Shown here one piece after another: positions 42,164-50,728 of a stretch of 64,000 nt of DNA (its first letter is position 1; each line of letters starts with the position of its first letter). The stretch is from Mycobacterium sp. GA-0227b (GTDB taxonomy: Bacteria > Actinomycetota > Actinomycetes > Mycobacteriales > Mycobacteriaceae), in contig NZ_LQIK01000033.1 of assembly GCF_001499855.1 (NCBI RefSeq), positions 124,001 through 188,000 on the forward strand, read 5' to 3'. The position numbers and the translations under genes were made by a program. The notes beneath the pieces were generated by a model. The model ran no database searches and was not told the DNA's origin. It was given only the letters and a program-made list of their open reading frames with translations.

Positions 42164-43192
42164 CTACTTGATCGCGATCGGACTGACGGGAGCGCCCACC
42201 GCGCCGACGACTTTCAGCGGAGGCGCGATCAGCTGGAACTCGTAGACGCTGTCGGCGGCGCAGTCGGCCGCTAGGCCGGTGAGGTCCCAGTACTCGCCGA
42301 ACATCAGGCCCATGTCACGCAAACAGATCATGTGCATCGGCAGGAACGTGCCCTCGACTCCGTTGGCGGGGTCGGGATCCTCGACCATCAAGTTGTCAGC
42401 GGCGACCGCCGCGACGTCGCGGTCGTGCAACCAGGAGGCGCATGTCCAGTGCAGCCCGGAACCGAGTTCTGCCCCGTCGCCGGTCGACAGGAATCTGGTC
42501 CACCATCCGGTGTGTACGACGACAATGTCGCCGGGAGTGATCGTGACCCCTTGCGCCTTGGCGATGTCGTCGAGTTCGCCTGGTGTGACGGGGCTTCCGG
42601 GCTCCAGGAAGACGTCGGCGCCGCGGTGCTTCACCACGTCGAGCAGGACCCCGCGGGAGGTGATTCCCTTGGCGTCGACCTTGTCGATTCCGCAGTGGAA
42701 GGCGCCGAAGCTGGTCACGGAGTCCGCGGGGAATCCGTTGTAGAGCTTGTCCTCGTAGTAGACGTGCGAAAGCGCGTCCCACTGCGTGGCCGCCTGCAGC
42801 GGCATCACGATCATGTCGTCGTTGAAGCGGAACGGGTTGTCCACGAAGAACTCGCTGACCTGATGCGCCACCGAGTTACGCAGCCACTGCGGACCGTACT
42901 GCGCCAGCGTGTTCGCGTCCCCGCCGTCGACCGTCATCACGTGGGTGGGGTTGGGCCGGAACTGAAACGCTCCCTGCGGACCGTTCGACCCGAAGTCGCC
43001 GCCCAGCGGAATCACCGTGCCCTTCTTCACCAGCGACGCGGCTTCGGCCACCTTCTCGGGCGTGATGAGGTTGAGGGTGCCGAGCTCGTCGTCGTCACCC
43101 CAGCGGCCCCAGTTACGCACGTCGTCGGCGACGCGGCGAAAGTCGCTCATCGAAGAAGTCATCGAAGAAGTCATCGAAGAAGTCTTAGCCAT
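42164..43192 (-). CDS. Cyclase family protein (PF04199, kynurenine-formamidase-like)
   Basis: This is a 342-residue metal hydrolase-like protein. The family motif HxGTHxDxPxH is present in a variant form, QAATQWDALSHVYYED, in which Gln replaces the first and second His. IVVHTGWWTRF and the C-terminal MHMICLRDMGLMFGE are typical of the longer actinobacterial members. Members hydrolyse N-formyl amides or open lactones and similar rings. The N-terminus has four in-frame ATG codons spaced by a 12-base repeat. ATG 43192 is chosen for AGAGG five bases upstream. Confidence 0.85.
   Translation of the reverse strand: MAKTSSMTSSMTSSMSDFRRVADDVRNWGRWGDDDELGTLNLITPEKVAEAASLVKKGTVIPLGGDFGSNGPQGAFQFRPNPTHVMTVDGGDANTLAQYGPQWLRNSVAHQVSEFFVDNPFRFNDDMIVMPLQAATQWDALSHVYYEDKLYNGFPADSVTSFGAFHCGIDKVDAKGITSRGVLLDVVKHRGADVFLEPGSPVTPGELDDIAKAQGVTITPGDIVVVHTGWWTRFLSTGDGAELGSGLHWTCASWLHDRDVAAVAADNLMVEDPDPANGVEGTFLPMHMICLRDMGLMFGEYWDLTGLAADCAADSVYEFQLIAPPLKVVGAVGAPVSPIAIK
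43148..43183. repeat. Three 12-base tandem repeats at a gene start
   Basis: On the minus strand the unit ACTTCTTCGATG is present three times in a row at the 5' end of the cyclase gene. It encodes repeated Thr-Ser-Ser-Met and provides ATG codons at 43174, 43162 and 43150 besides the first ATG at 43192. Units are a multiple of three, so changes in copy number keep the frame. Confidence 0.9.
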
Positions 43193-43201
43193 TCTCGCCT
43201 C

Positions 43202-44020
43202 TCATCGTCGCTGCACCGATCCCGCGAGGTCCGTCTCCCCCATCGTGCCGCCGTCGACCCAGATCACCTGTCCGGTGAGATAACTGGCTGCCCTGCTGTT
43301 CAGGAAGGTCAGGACGCTGGCCTGTTCCTCGGGTTCTGCGGCGCGGCCCAGCGGAGTACGGAAGGAGTCGAGGAATCCCTGGCCGTACGCATTGCGCAAC
43401 TGGTCGAGGATGGGTGTGTCGGTCACCCCCGGGGCGGTGCAGTTGATGCGGATCCCTTTGGCGCCCAAAGCGGCGACGTGGGCCATGCCGTAGAGGATGA
43501 TCGCTTCTTTGGACAACCGGTAACCGCCGCCGTCCGCCAGTGCCTCGGGATTGCGTTTACACCATTCGATTCCCGCGTCGACCGAGTCCGTGTCGACCAG
43601 GCCGACGGTGACCGGCGCGTTCTCCCGGTAGGCCGAGGCAGCCAGCGATGACACGTTCGCGATCGCCGAACCGGGCGGCATTTTCGGTATCAGCGCCTCG
43701 GTGAACCGCCGGGTGCCGAGGAAGTTGACCGTCACCACGCGCAGCGGATCTTTGATACCCGACGACACCCCGGCGACGTTGAACAGCGCATCGACCCGGT
43801 CGCCGATCTCCCCGACCGCCCGGTCGACCGACGCCGGATCCGACAGGTCCAGTCCGATGAATTCGCCGGACGACTCGGCGGGCGGTTTGATGTCGAGTCC
43901 GATCACCTCGGCGCCGAGATCGGCGACCTGCCGCGCGACGTGGGCACCGATACCCGACGCGCATCCGGTGACGACGACGCGGCGCCCGTCGTAGCGCCAC
44001 AGTTCGTCAGTAGGGCTCAT
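43202..44020 (-). CDS. SDR of the 3-alpha-hydroxysteroid dehydrogenase-like group
   Basis: This is a 272-residue SDR. The cofactor motif is VTGCASGIGAHVARQVADLG with Asp in VIGLDIKPP. The active site is YRLSKEAIILYG. The region between the NAG-equivalent (LFNVAGVSSG) and the active site is expanded by VTVGLVDTDSVDAG, as in 3-alpha-HSD/carbonyl reductase and coniferyl-alcohol dehydrogenase relatives. It probably interconverts a ring hydroxyl and ketone. It sits nine bases upstream of the cyclase gene and 50 bases downstream of the luciferase-like gene. Confidence 0.88.
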   Translation of the reverse strand: MSPTDELWRYDGRRVVVTGCASGIGAHVARQVADLGAEVIGLDIKPPAESSGEFIGLDLSDPASVDRAVGEIGDRVDALFNVAGVSSGIKDPLRVVTVNFLGTRRFTEALIPKMPPGSAIANVSSLAASAYRENAPVTVGLVDTDSVDAGIEWCKRNPEALADGGGYRLSKEAIILYGMAHVAALGAKGIRINCTAPGVTDTPILDQLRNAYGQGFLDSFRTPLGRAAEPEEQASVLTFLNSRAASYLTGQVIWVDGGTMGETDLAGSVQRR

Positions 44021-44070
44021 GGCTCATGTCGCGTCGCCGGTTTCCTATTCGGTGCTCCTCGCGTCGGCGA

Positions 44071-45411
44071 TCACGGCGTGCTCCTCACGTCCGCGTCGGG
44101 GTTGCGGCTGGTCCAGCCTTCTCCCGACTTGAGTTTCGCCGCAGCAGCCTCGATGCCGGCGTTCATCTCGTCCATCGCCAGGGAGACCTCGTTGGCGGTG
44201 TAGTTCTGGCGTCCGGTGGGCAGGCCGCCGAAGGCGTAGCTCTCGTCGAAGACGGGCGCTTGCGATGCCGGCCGGCGCGCCTCCACCTTCTCGATGATCG
44301 GCTCGAGACGCTTGGCCTTCTGGGCCCGGGCCTTCTCGTCGCGCTCGATGAACTCGGGCAGCACCTCTTTGCCCATCAGCTCGATGGATTCCATCGTCTC
44401 GTCGTGGCGGCGGGGCGTCAGCAGCAGGATCAGCTCGTCGACGCCGCTTTCCTCATAGCCGCGCAGGAACTTTCGCACAGTGTCGGGACTGCCGATCGGT
44501 CCGCGGTCGGGTCCGTAGACGATGCTCGGGTCCTTCTCGATCTCCTCGAGGTGGCGCTTCCACACTCCGGTCCGGCCCGGTGTGTGCATGCCGGTCATGT
44601 AGTAGTGCATGATGCCGAACGCGAAGAAGCCACCGCCCTTGCCGAGCCGTTCGATGGCCTGTTCGTCGGTGGGAGCCACCATCATCGACAGGTCCCCGCC
44701 GATCGCCAGGATGTTCGGGTTCATATGGGGCGTGACGGGCGCGCCGTTCTCCTCGAATTCCTTGTAGTAGCCGTTCACCCGCTCGGTCAGCGGACCGGGT
44801 CCGGTGTAGGCGAAACTCAATGCGCCAAGGCCCTTTTGCGCGGCCATCGCGACCGAGGCCGGCCGCGTACAGGCCACCCACACGGGCGGGTGCGGCTTCT
44901 GCAGCGGTTTGGGCACGACGTTGCGCGCCGGCATCTCGATGTGCTGACCCTTGAACCCGGTGAACGGCTCCTCGGTCATGCAGCGGATCGAAACCTCCAG
45001 CGCCTCTTCCCACATCGCGCGCTTGTCGGCCGGGTCGACCCCGAAGCCGCCCAGTTCGCCGACCGACGACGACTCACCGGTGCCGAACTCCACGCGGCCG
45101 TTGGAGATCAGATCGAGTGTCGCGATCCGCTCGGCGACGCGGGCGGGGTGGTTGACGACCGGCGGCAGGTGCATGATGCCGAATCCGAGGCGGATGTTCT
45201 CGGTCCGCTGGCTGGCCGCGGACAGGAAGATCTCCGGCGCGGTGGAGTGGCAGTACTCCTCGAGGAAGTGGTGCTCGGTCAGCCACACCGTCGAGAAACC
45301 AGCCTTGTCCGCCAGCTCGACCTCATCGAGACCGTCCTGGAAAAGCTTGTGCTCGTCGTCTTCGCTCCACGGCCGAGGCAGCGGGAATTCGTAGAACAGC
45401 GAGATCTTCAT
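44071..45411 (-). CDS. LLM-class (luciferase-like) flavin-dependent oxidoreductase
   Basis: This is a 446-residue TIM-barrel oxidoreductase of the bacterial luciferase superfamily. KISLFYEFPLPRPW and WLTEHHFLEEY lie at the start, LGFGIMHLPPVVNHP follows, and GRVEFGTGESSS marks the flavin site. It would oxygenate a ketone (Baeyer-Villiger type) or another carbon using reduced FMN, which the FMN reductase of the same operon could supply. Its start overlaps the KstD-like gene stop (ATGA). A Baeyer-Villiger step would suit a ring-opening pathway, but the reaction is inferred. Confidence 0.9.
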   Translation of the reverse strand: MKISLFYEFPLPRPWSEDDEHKLFQDGLDEVELADKAGFSTVWLTEHHFLEEYCHSTAPEIFLSAASQRTENIRLGFGIMHLPPVVNHPARVAERIATLDLISNGRVEFGTGESSSVGELGGFGVDPADKRAMWEEALEVSIRCMTEEPFTGFKGQHIEMPARNVVPKPLQKPHPPVWVACTRPASVAMAAQKGLGALSFAYTGPGPLTERVNGYYKEFEENGAPVTPHMNPNILAIGGDLSMMVAPTDEQAIERLGKGGGFFAFGIMHYYMTGMHTPGRTGVWKRHLEEIEKDPSIVYGPDRGPIGSPDTVRKFLRGYEESGVDELILLLTPRRHDETMESIELMGKEVLPEFIERDEKARAQKAKRLEPIIEKVEARRPASQAPVFDESYAFGGLPTGRQNYTANEVSLAMDEMNAGIEAAAAKLKSGEGWTSRNPDADVRSTP

Positions 45412-47177
45412 TTGGTTACCTTCCGATGTGTATCGAGTGTCGAATCGGTACTGGTGCCCGCCGGGACGTCGGAGTCGGACAGCTGCTCGGCGATGTGCTT
45501 GGCCGCGACATAGCCGAAGGTCATGGCGGGGCCAATGGTTGCACCGGCACCCGCATAGCTGCGGCCCATCACCGCTGCCGACGTATTGCCCACTGCGTAA
45601 AGGCGTTTGACGATGCTGTCGTCGGCGCGCAGCACCCTGGCGTGCTCGTCGGTGCGCAGGCCGCCGGAGGTGCCGAGGTCGCCGAGGATGATCTGGAACG
45701 CGTAGTAGGGCGGCTTGCCCAGCGGGTGCAGATTCGGGTTCGCCAGCGTCGGGTCGCCGTAGTAGTTGTCATACGCGGAGTCGCCGCGGTTGAAGTCGTC
45801 GTCGTGGCCGTTGCACGCCAGTTCGTTGAACCGCTCGGCGGTCTGACGCAGTTGCGCCGGCGGGACACCGATCTTGCCCGCGAGTTCCTCGAAGCTGCCG
45901 CCCTCGTGCACGACACCGGATTCCAGCCACGCCTTGGGTACCCTGCGGCCGGTGGGCACGGGCGCGAACGGCACCTTGGGAATCGGGAGGTGCCCGGCGA
46001 CCACATAGCGGTGGAACGACCGGATGTCGGTGATCAGCCAGCATGGGATGTGCGTGACCCCGGCGTTCTGTCCTTCGATCATCGCGTGGGCGAAGTCCAT
46101 GTAGGGGGCGGCCTCGTTGATGAACCGCTTGCCCTCGCCGTTGACGACGAACTGCGACGGCATCATGCGTTCGTTGAGCATGAACTGCAACCGGCCGTCC
46201 GGCCAGCAGATCGCGGGGAACCACCACGCCTCGTCGAGCAGATCGGTTGAGCCGCCGACCTTCTCCCCGGCCCGGATCGCATCACCCATCGCGGCCGGGT
46301 TGCCGAAGCTCCAATCTTCTTCCAGCACCGGCAGATGCTGTCGGCGCCATTCCATGTCGTGGTCGAACCCGCCCGCGGCCAGGATCACGCCGTGGCGGGC
46401 CCCGATGCGCTGTTGACGTCCGTCACGCTCGACCACCGCGCCGGTCACGGTGCCGTCGACGTCGGTGATCAATTCGGTCATCGGACAGTTGAGCCACAGC
46501 GGGATGTCCTGCTGCCGCAGCGCCAGGCGCATCCGAGCCGCCAGCGACTGGCCGATGGCCGCCATCCGGTCGCCGAACACCCGCGCCCGAAACATCCGCC
46601 AGATCAACTTGACCAGCACGGCTTTGCCCCGCCAGTTCTGGCGGACCTGGTAGAACAGTCGAAGATCCTTTGGCGCGAACCAGATTCCCTTCGGCGCCAT
46701 CGCGAGCGGCTGAAGCAGGTGCTGTTCCTCGTCACCCAGCTCGCGCAGGTCGATGGCGGGCACGTTGATCGTGCTGCCCTGCTCGGAGCCGCCCGGCAGT
46801 TCCGGGTAATAGTCGGCATAGCCGGGCTTCCAGACGAATTCGAACCACGGGCTGAGCTTTTCCAGGAACTCCATCATCTCCGGTGCGGTGTCGACGTACT
46901 GGCGCAGCCGCGCGTCGCTGGCCAGCCCGCCGGTGATCCGGCGTAGGTACTCGACGACACCGTCGCGGTCCGGGACGTAACCCGCCTTGCGCTGCGCCGG
47001 TGCGCCGGGCACCCAGATGCCGCCGCCGGACAACGCGGTGGAGCCACCGAAGTGCGCCGCCTTCTCGACCACCAGGGTGTCGAGGCCGAACGCGTCGGCT
47101 GCCAGTGCCGCGGTCATCCCCCCACCGCCGGAGCCGACGACGAGCACGTCGACGACGTGGTCGAAGTTCTCAGACAT
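45408..47177 (-). CDS. KstD-like FAD-dependent ketone dehydrogenase
   Basis: This is a 589-residue flavoprotein of the 3-ketosteroid delta-1-dehydrogenase/fumarate reductase family. The FAD dinucleotide motif VLVVGSGGGGMTAALAAD is at residues 11-28, ALSGGGIWVPGAP follows, and the C-terminal GRSYAGAGATIGPAMTFG holds the active-site Tyr and Gly of KstD enzymes. It would introduce a C=C double bond next to a ring ketone. The companion at 51483-53087 belongs to the same family. It overlaps the MhpB-like gene by eight bases, so both are co-translated. Confidence 0.9.
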   Translation of the reverse strand: MSENFDHVVDVLVVGSGGGGMTAALAADAFGLDTLVVEKAAHFGGSTALSGGGIWVPGAPAQRKAGYVPDRDGVVEYLRRITGGLASDARLRQYVDTAPEMMEFLEKLSPWFEFVWKPGYADYYPELPGGSEQGSTINVPAIDLRELGDEEQHLLQPLAMAPKGIWFAPKDLRLFYQVRQNWRGKAVLVKLIWRMFRARVFGDRMAAIGQSLAARMRLALRQQDIPLWLNCPMTELITDVDGTVTGAVVERDGRQQRIGARHGVILAAGGFDHDMEWRRQHLPVLEEDWSFGNPAAMGDAIRAGEKVGGSTDLLDEAWWFPAICWPDGRLQFMLNERMMPSQFVVNGEGKRFINEAAPYMDFAHAMIEGQNAGVTHIPCWLITDIRSFHRYVVAGHLPIPKVPFAPVPTGRRVPKAWLESGVVHEGGSFEELAGKIGVPPAQLRQTAERFNELACNGHDDDFNRGDSAYDNYYGDPTLANPNLHPLGKPPYYAFQIILGDLGTSGGLRTDEHARVLRADDSIVKRLYAVGNTSAAVMGRSYAGAGATIGPAMTFGYVAAKHIAEQLSDSDVPAGTSTDSTLDTHRKVTK

Positions 47178-48114
47178 CCAGTACCGCCGTCCTGATTGCG
47201 AATCCAGCGATCAACTCCGGCGCCGCCCGGTAGAACCGCTGCTCGGTCCGGTACCGGCCGTGCGCGGCGAGTGCGGCGAAAGCCGCGATCCATGTGCGGA
47301 TTTCGTGCGCTGAATGTCCCGCCTCTCGCTCGATCCAGTCGTTCGACCAGCCGTCCACCTCGGCGAGTCGGTTGGCGTCGACCAACTCGAGGAACGCGGC
47401 GTCCCACTCGGGATTCAGCGGTTGCAACGGGCTGTCCCCGTGTGCGAACGCCTTGGCGGCGTCCATCACCGCGACCTGCCGGGCCTGCCGCTGCTCCGGT
47501 GTCATCGGCGTCCCGTGCACGATCCGTTCGAGCGCCGCGGGCGGGGCGGTGGCCAGCGTCGGCACCGGCGGATCGTGGGACAGCCCGCCGGATCCGAGGA
47601 GCAGCACTCGCTTGTCGAGGGTCGCGAGGAAGGTGCCGATCGCGGTGCCGAGCGCACGAACGCGGCGTACCGGCCCGAGTGGGGTGGCCACCGAGTTGAT
47701 GAAGACGGGGATCATCGGACGCGCCGTTGCATCCCCGAACAGGTTCTGCAGCGGCTGGACCGTTCCGTGGTCGACGTCCATGCTGGCCGAGATCGCGACA
47801 TCGATACCCGACTCGAGAACCGCTCGGGCGCAGTCCGTCGCGAGGTCTGCGGGCACATCCAGAGCACCGGCATGGGAGCCGTAGTCACCGACACCCTGGG
47901 CCGCCGTGCCGATGCAGAACGGCGGCATCGTCCGGTAGAAGAACCCGTTGTAGTGGTCCGGGGAGAAGACGACGACGAGTTCGGGGTCGTAGTCGCTGAC
48001 AAACCGGCGGGCCTCGGTCAGCGCGGATTCGATGTCGTCAAGGAGTCCCCGTGACGGTCCCGGAAGGTTCAGTAGCGGGCTGTGCGACATGCAGCACAGG
48101 GCCAGTGTGCCCAT
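47170..48114 (-). CDS. Class III extradiol dioxygenase, MhpB-like
   Basis: This is a 314-residue LigB-superfamily ring-cleavage enzyme. The iron/catalytic histidines are in CCMSHSPLLNLPGP (His11) and VVFSPDHYNGFF, and SMDVDHGTVQPLQ is the other active-site block, as in 2,3-dihydroxyphenylpropionate 1,2-dioxygenase. It opens a catechol-like ring beside one hydroxyl using Fe(II) and O2. It is encoded directly after an MhpA-like hydroxylase with a 77-base out-of-frame overlap. The ATG at 48114 is required because the first histidine is only ten residues in. Confidence 0.93.
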   Translation of the reverse strand: MGTLALCCMSHSPLLNLPGPSRGLLDDIESALTEARRFVSDYDPELVVVFSPDHYNGFFYRTMPPFCIGTAAQGVGDYGSHAGALDVPADLATDCARAVLESGIDVAISASMDVDHGTVQPLQNLFGDATARPMIPVFINSVATPLGPVRRVRALGTAIGTFLATLDKRVLLLGSGGLSHDPPVPTLATAPPAALERIVHGTPMTPEQRQARQVAVMDAAKAFAHGDSPLQPLNPEWDAAFLELVDANRLAEVDGWSNDWIEREAGHSAHEIRTWIAAFAALAAHGRYRTEQRFYRAAPELIAGFAIRTAVLDV

Positions 48115-49717
48115 GAGAACCAGAGCCTCCTTCCTGGGTCAGGCAAAGGACGTCGAAGATCGACTCGCTGACTTCGGCGGCGCGCTGGGCGATGCAGGCA
48201 CCGGCGATACAGCGGTCGGGACGCAGGAACAGCACGGAGTCGGTGTAGATGTCGAACCACGATTTCAAGGCGCCGGTCTTGTCGCCGACCACCGTCACAT
48301 CGGCGTCGTCGTGCCCCGGCCAGTGCAGCTGCGTCATCGGCCGCGCCTCGATGAATGCCGCGCCCAGCGCCTTCCACCTGTTGAAAGCCTTGTCGCCGAG
48401 GACCGCCCGCAGATTGTTGCTCCAGCACAGCACCGCGAAGCCGGGCCCGAGCACATCGTCGAGCAGCACGTTCTGCTCGGCGCGCGTGTCCACACGAGGC
48501 TGGATGAACAGCGTGCCGGCGGGCGAATTGTCCTCGCCGGCATGGACGACCGCGCCTTCTCTGTAGCGCGGCATCGGCTTGAACCGCATCTCCAGGATGT
48601 AGCGCTTCAATGTGGGCACGACCGACGCGGCATGGATGACACGGTCACGCAGGGCGGCGACTCGCCGGTTCGTCGGCGAGATGACCCGGCCCACCAGCGT
48701 TGAGAGGTCGATCATCGCCCTGGCGTGCTTGCGGCGCTCGACGTCGTAGGTGTCCAACAGGGCGTCGTCGGCCTGCCCGGTCACCACCGCGGCGAGTTTC
48801 CAACCGAGGTTGGCCGCATCCCGGATGCCGCTGTTGTACCCCTGCCCCTGCCACACCGGCATCAGGTGGGCGGCGTCGCCGGCCAACAACAGTCGGCCCT
48901 TGCGGAAGGAACCGGCAATCCGCGAATGATGGGTGTACACGCGGTGCCGGATCATGTCCACCCGATCGGGATACGGAACCCGTTGCGCCAGCATCTTTTT
49001 GACGAATGCCGGATCATCGGCCTGTTCGTCGGTCTCGTGGGAGTGGATCATGAACTCGAAGCGGCGGATGCCGTGGGCGATCGAGATCGACACATAGGGC
49101 CGCACCGGATCCGCGCCGACTTCGCTGTTCGGATGTCCCAGCGGGTCGTTGGCGACGTCGACCACCAGCCAGCGCGTCGACGACGTGGTGCCGTCGAACG
49201 AGACGCCCATCAAGCGCCGGGTCGCGCTGCGGCCCCCGTCGCAACCGACGACGTACCGGGCAGTGACGGGCGCCTGTCCGCCGGCGAACCGAACCGTCAC
49301 CGCGTCATCGGTCTCGACACACGACTCCATGCGGTGCCCGAAGCGGACCTCGACATGGTCGAAACGGTCCAGGCCGCCGTACAACTCGGCGTCGACCATC
49401 GGTTGTACGAAGCCGTTGCGTTTGGGCCAGCCGAACCGGGCATCCGGTGGCGCCATCTCGGCCAGCAGCCGCCGCTTGGCGTCGAAGAACCGCAGGATCT
49501 GGTTGGGCACGGTGTGCGGCAACACCCGCTCGACAAGGCCGATGGACTGGAAGGTGCGCAGCGCCTCGTCGTCGAGACCGACGCCGCGCGGGTAGTCGAT
49601 CAGTGTGTCGCGCTCCTCGACGACCAGCGTCCGAACACCGCGCAGCCCAAGAATATTGGCCAGCGTCAGGCCGGACGGGCCGGCGCCGACGATGAGGACA
49701 TCAACCCGCTCGGCCAT
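48038..49717 (-). CDS. MhpA-like FAD-dependent aromatic hydroxylase
   Basis: This is a ~559-residue class A flavin monooxygenase. VLIVGAGPSGLTLANILGLR is the FAD motif, VGCDGGRSATRRLMG is the DG motif and LAGDAAHLMPVWQGQGYNSG is the GD motif. The C-terminal thioredoxin-like domain (DRCIAGACIAQRA region) is as in 3-(3-hydroxyphenyl)propionate hydroxylases. It adds a hydroxyl ortho to a phenol to make the catechol for the MhpB-like enzyme. The start is ATG 49717, or GTG 49720 overlapping the hydrolase stop. The last ~25 codons overlap the next gene. Confidence 0.93.
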   Translation of the reverse strand: MAERVDVLIVGAGPSGLTLANILGLRGVRTLVVEERDTLIDYPRGVGLDDEALRTFQSIGLVERVLPHTVPNQILRFFDAKRRLLAEMAPPDARFGWPKRNGFVQPMVDAELYGGLDRFDHVEVRFGHRMESCVETDDAVTVRFAGGQAPVTARYVVGCDGGRSATRRLMGVSFDGTTSSTRWLVVDVANDPLGHPNSEVGADPVRPYVSISIAHGIRRFEFMIHSHETDEQADDPAFVKKMLAQRVPYPDRVDMIRHRVYTHHSRIAGSFRKGRLLLAGDAAHLMPVWQGQGYNSGIRDAANLGWKLAAVVTGQADDALLDTYDVERRKHARAMIDLSTLVGRVISPTNRRVAALRDRVIHAASVVPTLKRYILEMRFKPMPRYREGAVVHAGEDNSPAGTLFIQPRVDTRAEQNVLLDDVLGPGFAVLCWSNNLRAVLGDKAFNRWKALGAAFIEARPMTQLHWPGHDDADVTVVGDKTGALKSWFDIYTDSVLFLRPDRCIAGACIAQRAAEVSESIFDVLCLTQEGGSGSHGHTGPVLHVAQPATEPSGTVTGTP

Positions 49718-50586
49718 CACTTCCCCAACAGGAAGTCGAGGTGCAGGCGATTGAACGTCTTCGGGTCCTCGTACTGCGGCCAGTGACCGCAGCCCGGCAT
49801 CACCTCGAAGCGGGCGCCCGGGATCATCGAGGCGATCCGCCGGCCCTCGGCGACGTCTGCGGTGGGATCGTCACTGGTCCACACCACCAATGTCGGCGCG
49901 GCGATGGACCCGTACTCGTCCGGTCCCAGAAGATTGCGCGCACGGATCTCCGGATCCTGCAGCGCCATGATGTCGCGCATCGCCGACACGAATCCCGGTT
50001 GCCGGTACACGCGTTGGCGGCTGGCCACAATGTCGTCGTAATCCTTTGACTTGTCGGCCATCAGCCATTTGATGCGGGCCTGGACGGTCTCCCACGCCGG
50101 GTCTTCGGCAGCGGCCATCGACAAGGTGATGATCCGCTTCATGACCTCGGGATCGGCCTGCGAACCACCGGCGGTGTTGAGCACCAACCGGTCCAGTCGA
50201 TCCGGGTGGTCGACCGCCGCCCGGGCAGCGACCCAACCGCCCAGCGACTCGCCGCTGATGTGGGCGCGCTGCGCCCCGACCGCGTCGAGGAACGCGATCA
50301 GATGGTCCACGTAGTGACCGACTTCCAGCGGGTGACCAGGCTTGTCCGTGTAGCCGTGGCCGAGCATGTCGATGGACCAGACGGAGAAGTGTTCGGCATG
50401 CGCTTCGAGGTTGCGCACATAGGCCTCGGCGTGCCCACCGGAGCCGTGCAAGAAAACGAGCACCGGCTTGTCGGTCTCACCGGCGTGCAGATAGCGGGTG
50501 CGAACTCCGCCGGCATCGAGGTAGCCCTGCGAGAACGGGACGCCCTGAAGGTCGCTCCAGACGCTCTCGAACTCGGCTTCAGACAC
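49717..50586 (-). CDS. MhpC-like meta-cleavage product hydrolase
   Basis: This is a 289-residue alpha/beta hydrolase. VFLHGSGGHAEAY is the oxyanion region, SGESLGGWVA the nucleophile elbow, WTSDDPTADV carries the acid and GCGHWPQYEDP the histidine. It would split the ring-opened dienoate released by the MhpB-like dioxygenase. It is the first gene of the minus-strand array running to 34141. A TGAGAA-N5-TTCTCA-type palindrome lies 20-36 bases upstream of its start, and a divergent IclR gene follows. Confidence 0.92.
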   Translation of the reverse strand: MSEAEFESVWSDLQGVPFSQGYLDAGGVRTRYLHAGETDKPVLVFLHGSGGHAEAYVRNLEAHAEHFSVWSIDMLGHGYTDKPGHPLEVGHYVDHLIAFLDAVGAQRAHISGESLGGWVAARAAVDHPDRLDRLVLNTAGGSQADPEVMKRIITLSMAAAEDPAWETVQARIKWLMADKSKDYDDIVASRQRVYRQPGFVSAMRDIMALQDPEIRARNLLGPDEYGSIAAPTLVVWTSDDPTADVAEGRRIASMIPGARFEVMPGCGHWPQYEDPKTFNRLHLDFLLGK

Positions 50587-50605
50587 GCTTACCCTCTCTT
50601 GACTG

Positions 50606-50622
50606 CGAGAACCGAATTCTCG
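50606..50622. promoter_or_regulatory. Palindromic operator upstream of mhp-like operon
   Basis: CGAGAA CCGAA TTCTCG is a perfect six-base inverted repeat, and the central bases extend the symmetry. It lies between the hydrolase start (50586) and the IclR start (50729) and belongs to the same family as the sites at 11531 and 19545. It would place the large catabolic array under the same control as the Rieske and P450 operons. Confidence 0.7.
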
Positions 50623-50728
50623 TATTTTGTAAGCACTCTGCTCATTTATCGCACATCTACGTGCACTATAGTCAGAGCATCACTCTCCCGACTGGCCAAT
50701 GTCAAGGGAAGTGGAGGAAGGGGGCGCC

